Below the pieces are notes generated by a model. The model saw only the letters and a program-made list of their open reading frames with translations, searched no databases and had not been told where the DNA came from. Both the position numbers and the translations under genes were made by a program. From Chlorella sorokiniana (Eukaryota > Chlorophyta > Trebouxiophyceae > Chlorellales > Chlorellaceae): a DNA stretch of 64,000 nucleotides. Position 1 is the stretch's first letter. Every line of letters begins with the position of its first letter. Below, in pieces: positions 56,801 through 64,000 of the stretch. The stretch is taken from the NCBI GenBank assembly GCA_025917655.1, contig CP084611.1:1364001-1428000 (forward strand). Reading direction: 5' to 3'.

Positions 56801-59800
56801 ACCTGGCGCAGCAGGTCGACATAGGCCTGAACGGGGGAGAAGGGGGCAGAGGTGCAGCGGGTGCAGCTGAGAACGGGCAGCAGGGGCGAGGTGGGGCACT
56901 AATCAAGTGTGCTTGCAAACCGTGTCAAACACCAGCGGGATGTGCAGGGTTCAAAGTAGAGGCCGATCCCTTGCCCCCTTTTCCCACCATAGCACCCACC
57001 TGGAACACGTCCTGCTTCACCGTCTCCTCCCGCTCCCGGAAGCGCGGCAGCAGCACGGGGGCCACCTGGGGATACACCTATTTGAAGAACCCGGGCGCGG
57101 GGCGCGTGTCGCATCAAGGCAGGGCCCAGACCTCTGTTCCGCTCGCATGTTTGCCTGTGGTGCAGGCAGCAGGCAGCAGGCGCAGGCAGGGCTGGTGGCG
57201 GACCAGCCCCCACAGGACGAGCAGCTCCCTCAACATTCCAGTCAGCCCCCTCCGCGCACACCCATCGCGGCGCCCGGCAGAACCCGACACCCCGGTCAGG
57301 TCCCCGCGGGCGGGCCCGGCGCTGGCTGCGCAGGCGCTGGCTGCAGCTCCTGTGTGTGGCCTTCAGGTATTGCCTCGACTTACAGCTGGCAACATGCACG
57401 GGCAGGGGGTCCTGGATGTCCTGTCCCCTTCCACACACCCCCGACCGTGCATGTCGCCAGCTGTAAGTCGAGACGATACCTGAAGGCCCACACACAAGAG
57501 CCAGGGCCCGCCAGCAGGGGCTTGACAGGGGTGGCGGGTTCTGCCTTCCCCCCCCGCGCACGCGCGCCCCCCTCTCCCGACACACACACACCCAGCCAGC
57601 AGCAGCATCTCACCTCCGCCAGCAGGTCTGGGTAGTGCGTCACCACCGCCGACACGGCCTTGGCCGCCGCGCGCCGCACCTTCCAGCTGGTGTCCTCGTC
57701 GTCGCTCCACTCCTCCTCCTCGCTGGCCCTGCGGGATGGCGACAGCGGGGGCGCCGCAGTATGGAGCGGGGCACGGGCGCTGGGATTGCGGGGCATCGCC
57801 GCTGGCCGGTAGCACGCAAGGCTGGCGTCACGCGCCTGTCTGCCTGCCTGCCTGCCTGCGCCCCCCCTGCCCCGGCGCTCCCCACCCCTCGTCCTCCTCC
57901 ATGTCCTCTGCCTCCTCCCCCTCCTCATCCATGTCGTCGGCGTAGTTGGGGTCAAACCTGGAGGAAGGGGGTGGGGGATGGGGAGGTGGCGTCGTCGTGG
58001 CAGGCTTGAGCACGCAGGGCCCCCCCCCCAGCGACACAGGACGCCCAGCAAGCGTCGCCCATACACGGCAGGGAGGGCGCCAGGGTGGCCCTCCAAAGCC
58101 CGGCTGGGGGCGCGTCTTCACCTCAGGAACTCCAAGCACACCGGCAGGATGGCGCCCAGCTGGCCCCGCGCATCCTGCGGGCTGCGCAGCACGAAGCTGT
58201 CCAGCGCCTGCATCCACAAGAAGGGAGGACACTCCAGGGGCTCGACTCCTGAACAAGAGAGGTTCCAATGCTGCGCCCCGCTGCACTCTCACAGGCAGTC
58301 TCCGCACCGTGAAGCAGGGCAGCCCCCAGGCGGGCCGTGCGCAGGGCCCACACCACCCACCTGCAGGCATTGCTCCCGCAGCTCCTCGTCGCCCTCGGCC
58401 GCGGAGCGCAGGTGGCGGATGCACAGCGGCACAGCGCGCGGCAGGTGCTTGCCAAACTTGTAGCCCACAGACTTGCTGCGCAGCGGGCGGGGGGCGGGAC
58501 GAAGTGCTGAGCGCGGCGGCAGGCAGCAGCGGCACAGCAAGGGGTCGGTAACCCGCTGGGCCCGTGGCGCCAAGCAGCCCCGCAGCCGGCGCTTCCCACC
58601 TGATGGCGCCCACGGCCTGGATGTAGGTGCGTGCGGTGTCCGGCTTCAGGCCCTTGCTGTCCAGACGGTCAAACACTGCAGGAAGGGGCACGCCGAGCAC
58701 CGAATCAGCTCCACTGCAGAGAGCGGCTGCGGCCAGGCCCAGACCGCCTGGTCGGTGGCATGGGCATGCAAACGCCCTCCCCAGCCCCCCCCACCACCCA
58801 CAAACCATTACCACCACAGGAATGGAAAATCATCAGGCATGGAAAATCATTGCCACCATCAGTGCCACCACAACCACCCTATGCACACAACAGCGCCGCC
58901 CTAGCTTGAAAGCCTGCCTGCCCCTCGGCGCCCTCCACCCCCCCCAGCCCACCCACCCGTGCTGCACAGGTCGTCCAGGGACTCGGGGGCAGCGCCGCGG
59001 CCAGGGCGGCCAGGCACTGGATGGCGCGCTTGCGCACCCCCGCCCGGCTCTCCGCCAGCTCCGGCAGCAGCGCGCGCTTGAGGCCCTCCTGGTCGGGCAG
59101 GGCGGCGCCGTAGCGCGCCGTCAGCTCCGCCAGGATGTCGAGGGAGGAGCCCACCACATCCGAGGCCTGCGTGTGTGTATGGTGTGTGTGTGGGGGCGCT
59201 TGTGAGTGCGGGGGCCTGGGGGACGCAGTGTGTGTGCGCTAAAGTGTGTGTGTGTGTGTGGGGGGGGCATTAAATTTTCTGTTGTGTCGGGCGGGCCGTG
59301 CGCACAGCGCTCCTATAATGCGGGGGACCCGGTGGTCGTGGCGCATGCTCCCGCTTGCTCCGGTGGCCAGCCAGCATGCAGGAGCGCGGCGCGGCAGCCG
59401 GGCGCACCTGCGCCTTGAGGCCCTCAATCAGCCGGGCGTGGCGGTGGCAACCAGCGTGGAGGCCTTCTTGCTGCTCAGCTCTGCAGAGGGCGGCAGCGCA
59501 GGAGGGCGGTGCTGGGCTCAGCATGGCTCGCTCAGCACGTTGTTGCGCCTTGGCCTGCGCTGCGTCAAAACCACCGAGAGCTGGACAGGGAGCCTCCATG
59601 CCATTCCGCAACAGCGGCATGGCGCCCAATGCTGCAGCCGCCCACCCGCCACCACCGTCTTCAGGCCCAGGCTGGCCACGTCGCGCTGCTGCTCCTTGGG
59701 GGAGGTGAGCAGCTTGTCGCACAGCGCCGCCACCACCGCCTGCAGCTGTTCCGTCTGGTTGCGGTTCACTAGGAAACCCAGGCTGGGGGCGCGGCGGGCG

Positions 59801-60451
59801 CGCGCGGGGCACGCTCAGCCACAACGATAACAGCAGCCAACAAACTCAACATCATGCTGGCCCGCTGCTGGCGGCTCCAGCCTCTGCGCACACGCAGCAT
59901 GATGCTGCTCGTGCCCAGAGCCCACCGCACGCGCCCCTGCTCACCACTTGACCGCCAAGCCCGAGATGTCGCCTGAGGCGTCCTCCAGCTGCGTCAGCAC
60001 CACATCGCTGACCTGCTTCTCGATCCCCGGGTTGTCAAAGCGGAAGGTGTCCCGGGCCAGCTCATTTGCCAGATCGCTTGTGGCCATGTACCTGCGCAAG
60101 GGAAAAGGGAGCAAACCAGGAGCTTTTGCAGGCGGCGGGCGGCGGCAGCCGCTGCCAGCAAGGATCTTCTGGCAGGGCGGGGGGCCGAGGTCCCATGGCG
60201 TCTGACGGTCAAGATGAACGTGACAGTTGATTGCGATGCAATCCACATCGGTGCCAATACAACTGAGAGGGTTTGGGGTCTCGGACAACCTCACCTGAAG
60301 TCCTTGTCTCTGGAGGCAATCTGCGTGCATACAACACGCAGAAATTGTAAGTAATAGTGCTACTGGGGTGTGCTAAGGGCTACACACCGCAGTCGAGGTC
60401 TGATCGGATGCTCACCTTCTCCAAGATGAGGCTGAGCGTGACAGACGTCAT
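50861..60451 (-). CDS. CAND1: CAND1, cullin-associated NEDD8-dissociated protein 1
   Basis: A long HEAT-repeat protein in more than 20 exons. The start at 60451 reads MTSVTLSLILEK, then RYMATSDLANELARDTFRFD (about 60090-60030), ASGDISGLAVKW, LCDKLLTSPKEQQRDVASLG (about 59730), DEELREQCLQ (about 58390), the acidic loop DDMDEEGEEAEDMEEDEGW (about 57935) and DDEDTSWKVRRAAAKAVSAV (about 57700). Later blocks: LLPRFREREETVKQDVFQ (about 57050), QLKHKSAKTKV, AVGERYYKVAAEALRACEQL (55875-55650), EVTRLTAVKALATVARSPLN (about 54680), LPQAIALVKSPLLQG, AVVAECLGSLALLNGGLVLP (about 52690-52630), ALIRTVDLGPFKHQIDDGLD (about 52000) and DAVKQEVDRNEDMLRSCLR (about 51260-51200). CAND1 exchanges substrate receptors on cullin-RING ubiquitin ligases. 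Missing bases are likely near 52040, 52340 and 56390. It shares a promoter region with the cyclophilin gene. Confidence 0.92.
57276..57546. repeat. Long inverted repeat (foldback) in a CAND1 intron
   Basis: The left arm (about 57276-57409) and right arm (about 57437-57546) are reverse complements around a short apex near 57410-57436. The inner 45 bases match with about four differences: GGCCTTCAGGTAT...CTCGACTTACAGCTGGC...ACATGCACGG on the left, its complement on the right. The outer parts also pair, from GGCAGAACCCG inward, with the left arm about 25 bases longer because of a duplicated GCGCTGGCTGC. The element lies inside one intron, between the exons at about 57727-57613 and 57066-57005. 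Confidence 0.85.
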
Positions 60452-60782
60452 TTTTACCGCCTATTGACGCGCGCACCGTCACAACTAGGCAACGAAATGC
60501 CCGGAAATCCCACACCCAGCAGATCACCCCAACATCAATGGTCGGTGCAGCGCGTTTGCGCAGGACTCAGCGTCAGCTCGCAAATCACAACAATTGTCGA
60601 ATGTCATCAGGCATCGCGGCCGTCGGCCCCACGAGCGGGCCAGCTAATTCCAGCTCGTCCCGTGCATTTGCCCGGAGAAAACGCCATCATCCACCCAATC
60701 GGCCTACGTGAACACTTATCGCTGCCATCAACGCACCTTGCACGCCATTCTGTTCACGGTTGCCACCGCCAACTCGCTCACC
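60452..60782. promoter_or_regulatory. Bidirectional promoter, CAND1 / cyclophilin
   Basis: The 331 bases between the two divergent start codons are AT-richer than the exons. Both promoters must lie here. No TATA box was identified with confidence. Confidence 0.5.
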
Positions 60783-62488
60783 ATGCAGTCGGCGCTGTCC
60801 GTGAGTGCATATGCTTCCTTGGCTTTCAGTCAGCTTCTGTCATCCTAGCGTGATCAATGCATGACATGACTGTAGCGTGGGCTGTGTGCCAATGTCTCCG
60901 TGCCCTGCCGTTGTCGCGAAGCCGCGGGGGGCCCGCCACCGCTGCGTGAGCTGCTCCTCTGCAACGCGCCTGCTTTGCCTGCGTGCATGCAGGCAGCCAC
61001 CACCGTGGCTCGTGCCTGCCAGTTGCCCCGTGTGGCTGCCGTGCAGCGCGCCGGCGCACAGCTGCAGTCGGCCGCGCGCATCAGCAGCGGCGCCGCCGCC
61101 CTGCGCCGCCAGCAGGGCGCCCCCGCCCCTGCGCGCCTGGCCGCGGTGCGTGCCATGGCCTCCGCCTCCGAGGCGGGCCCCATCACCAAGAAGGTCTTCT
61201 TCGACATCACCATCGGCGACGAGCCAGCCAGCCGGCCGAGTCGTGATGGGCCTGTACGGCGGTGGGTGCAGCGCGCGGCCAGTGCCGTGCCGGGTATGCC
61301 GGGCGAGTGCCCGACGCCAGACCCAAGGTCCTACCAACTGCTGCGTGCAGAGGAAGTGCCGAAGACTAGCGACAACTTCCGTGCGCTCTGCACCGGCGAG
61401 ATGGGCTTCGGCTACAAGGTGGGCGGCGTGCCGGGGCTGTGGCCGGTGCCAGGCGAGGAAGCGCGGCAGCCTGCGCTGTGTCGCTGAAAGCTGTTGCCTC
61501 ACCACTGCGACGCATGCAGGGCTGCCCCTTCCACCGCGTGATCCCCGAGTTCATGATTCAGGTGGGGGAGTGAACTGTGGAGCCGCTCCGCCTGCTCCAC
61601 CGCCGCCGTCGGATCCTGCGTGTGTGCTGTCTGTGCCTGTGTGCTGTGCCTGCGCGTGTGTCTCACTTGCCTCACCCCTCTTCTTTTGGCTGGCATTCCT
61701 GACAGGGCGGTGACTTCGATAGGCAGAACGGCACGGGCGGCAAGAGCATTTACGGTGAGCAGAAGTCATCGAGGGTGCCCGCCGGCTTGTGGATCGCCGC
61801 GATCGGCACGCAGCCGCCCGCTGCTGCAGCGCGCCCTTGTCACCCACGGTTGGCACGCCCTTGCTGCCCTCCCTGCTGCAGGCCGCACCTTCCCCGATGA
61901 GAACTGTGCGTGGCCGGGCTGGCCGACCAAGCTTCTGTTTGCTGAACCGCAGCATGACGCATGGGCTGGCCCGCTGACGGTTCTTGCTGGGCGCCTTGCA
62001 GCTGTGTAACGGCCTTTGGGCGCTGCTCACGTGGCTCACGCGTGCCTCCTTCCTCTGCCTCCCCTGCCGCAGTCAAGTACAAGCACACCAAGCCGGGCCT
62101 GCTGTCCATGGCCAACGCCGGCCCCAACACCAACGGCTCCCAGTTCTTCATCACGACGGTGCCCACCCCCTGTGAGCCGCTGCTCCCGCTGCAGGCCGGC
62201 TGGCGGGGACGCGGCACAGCAGGGGAGGGAGCATGCGTGGCCACGCACCACCAGCAAGCCGCCCGCCGGCTCCTCTTTTGTGTGCACCGCCTGCCAAGCA
62301 AGAGCTGAGCTTTGTTGACGCCGGCTTTCGGTGTTCACCTCCGTGCTGCAGGGCTGGACGGCCGCCACGTGGTGTTTGGCGAGGTGGTGGAGGGCTTTGA
62401 GGTGGTGCAGAAGATAGAGGCGACGCCCACCGGCCCCATGGACAAGCCCCGCGCACCCGTCAAGATTGCCGATTGTGGCGAGCTCTGA
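60783..62488 (+). CDS. Plastid cyclophilin-type peptidyl-prolyl isomerase
   Basis: A six-codon first exon (MQSALS, 60783-60800) splices in phase 0 to exon 2 at 60993 ([20 protein letters not shown]). Together they form a plastid-type transit peptide ahead of [13 protein letters not shown] (about 61192). Further exons: [30 protein letters not shown] (about 61359), [14 protein letters not shown] with the catalytic Arg and Phe (61517-61561), [44 protein letters not shown] and [12 protein letters not shown] (about 62140-62171), [20 protein letters not shown] (about 62354), ending KIADCGEL. The Trp of TPWLDG is rebuilt across a splice junction (T|GG). Cyclophilins isomerise prolyl bonds; stromal CYP20-3-like function is inferred. 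A four-base AGCC duplication near 61227 breaks the frame between DEPA and GRVV. Confidence 0.88.
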
Positions 62489-62781
62489 GCGCGCTGTAGC
62501 AGTGCCTGAGCTGTTAAGGAACCTGTAACATCCGATGGGTATTGCCACATAACCGGGGTGCTGTGCTGACAGCACCTGAGAGCAGCAGTGGCTCGCTGTG
62601 TGCGCCGTGTGGCGCCGCATGTCCCGCCGCCACCTCTTCAAATCATCGTCCTGGCGGTGATTGCTAAGCTGAGGGCGTCGATGGTCCCTCAAGATAGGGA
62701 GAAAGAATAAACGATTACCCGAGCGGCAGTTCAAGTGGGCTAACAGGAGGGGGAGAGGCGCCCCAGCGCTAGAGCGAACGT
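62489..62781. other. Intergenic with cyclophilin 3' end
   Basis: A TGTAA motif at 62524-62528, 36 bases after the cyclophilin stop, is a good poly(A) signal candidate. The rest holds no visible gene and includes the promoter of the next one. Confidence 0.45.
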
Positions 62782-64000
62782 ATGCAGCCGTTGCATGAGG
62801 AGGAAGATGCGAGTGACGAAGAAGTTGCGGTGAGGTAGCAAGACGTGCACCACGAAACTTTATGTTCCGGCGACCCTTATATTCGCCCACTATCAACGCA
62901 CTCTGCTCAAATTGGTGTGAAATCTTGAACAGCGCGATTACCCCTCCGATGGGAGCGCTGAGAGGGCAGGGTGCCCGACCCGGGCGGCAGCGCAGGTTGG
63001 CAGCAGGTGTTGAACTGTGCAGCTTGCGGCAGCTCACTTGATGTTGCTGCACCCTTGCCCTCCGAACAAGGGCAGGTTGCCGATGGTATTGAGGAGGAGG
63101 AAGAGTACGATGACACGGCTTCTGATGCGGAGGATGTGCCGCCTGGACTGGAGGCCACGGTAGGGCCGGTGTTGCATTTGCCACCCAACTCTGTCCTCTG
63201 CTGCCTGCATTTTGGCACCCTCACACTCTTGACGACTTGATGCTGCTGCAGGAGACTGATGACGAGCAGGTCGGGCGCGCTGGCCAGCAGCCTGTGTTTG
63301 TAGGGGCCGAGAGCGCCCTCCCTGAGTGACCTGGGCTGGCCGGTCGGCTTCCTTTGTCTGCCCTGCTGCCTGAGCTGTCTTCGTGTGCGCAGGAGGCCAA
63401 GGAAGTCACAGAGGTGCCCTACCCACCGGGGCTGAGCACGACAAGGGGGAGCTCGAGGTTGGTGGCTGGCGTACGCAGCCACCTGTGCACTGCGTTTCCG
63501 TGGCCCTACATGCCGGGCTGCCCCTCGCTCCTGAACACCCCCTCTTCTTGCCCCCAGGCACTGATCATGCAAGACCTGAAGACGGAGGACGCGCGGCAGG
63601 ATGGGGGCTACGCGCGCCGCCGCATCGCGCGCGGCTCGGTGGTGCTGGTGCGGGGCGACGAGGAGGGGCAGACGGTGACCTGGGTGGCTCGCGTGGACAA
63701 GGTGTGGTGGGCGGGCGGGCAGCCAGGCAGGGCGACGGCGCCGCGCAGGGGGCCACTGCGGGCCGCAGCCGCAGCTTGCCTGCCTTCTCTGCCCAGCGCG
63801 CCAAAGACGGGGCCAGCCACCACCGCTGCCGCCGCCATGCCCGCTCCACCCGCCGCAGCTGTACAAGCGGCGCGGTAGCCACCTGGCCGACATCTTCTGG
63901 TTCTACCGGCTGAGGGACGTGCCTGCCGCAGCAGCCCGCAGGGCGCACCTGGCCGACGACCCTCGCCAGGTGGCTGCCCTTGTCGCTTCAAGCAGCGCCC
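62782..64000 (+). CDS. BAH-domain protein, partial at the window edge
   Basis: The proposed exon 1 (62782-62829) encodes MQPLHEEEDASDEEVA and joins in phase 0 to QVLNCAACGSSLDVAA at about 63004. An acidic stretch follows (DGIEEEEEYDDTASDAEDVP), then a very short exon (ETDDEQ, about 63252-63269) and EAKEVTEVPYPPG (about 63393). The BAH core is in the last two exons: YARRRIARGSVVLVRGDEEG and VTWVARVDK (63608-63702), then LYKRRGSHLADIFWFYRLRD (about 63857-63916). BAH domains bind nucleosomes or modified histones in chromatin regulators and ORC1-like proteins. The gene runs off the window, so its class cannot be named. The tryptophans and FWFYR motif make the BAH call fairly safe; the 5' structure is less so. 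Confidence 0.6.

Noticed and set aside
62907-63893. A 328-codon minus-strand open frame near the right edge
   Set aside because: It is opposite the BAH exons and composed of Arg/Pro/Ala-rich sequence typical of antisense frames here.
1-64000. Search for tRNA, rRNA, CRISPR arrays, transposase or integrase genes
   Set aside because: No tRNA B-box-like fold, spaced repeat array or recombinase motif was found by reading both strands; small RNAs without conserved motifs could still be missed.

Overview
The window reads as nuclear DNA of a unicellular green alga of the Chlorella type (Trebouxiophyceae). Coding stretches are very GC-rich and are cut into many short exons by short GT-AG introns, so almost every gene is spread over several reading frames. 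The recognisable proteins are plant-lineage forms: a separate ATP-citrate lyase A subunit, AKR2, a RETICULATA-related (DUF3411) protein, an ALDH10-type betaine aldehyde dehydrogenase, a plastid cyclophilin, an SBPase-family enzyme and a plant-type GATA factor. The genus is an inference; no rRNA or organellar marker is present.

Layout, left to right: a secreted FAS1/Kazal protein (+, 245-2218); a small secreted Cys-rich protein (-, 2282-3062); a Na+/H+ exchanger (+, 3515-8282); signal peptidase subunit SPCS2 (-, 8223-9375); an SBPase-like phosphatase (+, 9540-11439); a GATA factor (-, 13091-14894); RNase P/MRP subunit POP4/Rpp29 (+, 16436-18059); a RavA/MoxR AAA+ ATPase (-, 18407-21592); a large TFIIIC90-like WD40 protein with inserted Agenet domains (+, 22023-29499); a RETICULATA-related plastid membrane protein (+, 29926-32293); ATP-citrate lyase A (+, 33556-36368); AKR2 (+, 36865-39044); an SNAPc4-like Myb protein (+, 39656-44675); a small three-exon gene of unknown function (-, 45102-45819); betaine aldehyde dehydrogenase (+, 47477-50729); CAND1 (-, 50861-60451); a plastid cyclophilin (+, 60783-62488); and the start of a BAH-domain gene (+, 62782 to the edge).

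This is ordinary gene-dense chromosome, not an island. Genes often lie head to head with short shared promoters (SPCS2/SBPase, RavA/TFIIIC90, CAND1/cyclophilin) or tail to tail. Three genes touch RNA polymerase III biology (POP4, TFIIIC90-like, SNAPc4-like), and several serve plastid or cytosolic carbon metabolism and plastid protein targeting. I see no operons, CRISPR arrays, transposase genes, rRNA or tRNA.

Two points matter for any reader. First, conserved protein blocks repeatedly break frame by one base inside an exon, nearly always where one C or G is missing from a C/G run. At least 25 such sites across nearly all genes look like uncorrected sequencing deletions, so gene spans are more reliable than exact protein sequences. 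Second, the best biological leads are a long foldback inside a CAND1 intron, a FAS1 domain split by four Kazal domains, a TFIIIC90-like protein carrying Agenet domains and a duplicated three-exon module, and an SBPase-family enzyme without the plastid redox cysteines. CDS coordinates below are gene spans from start to stop codon and include introns.
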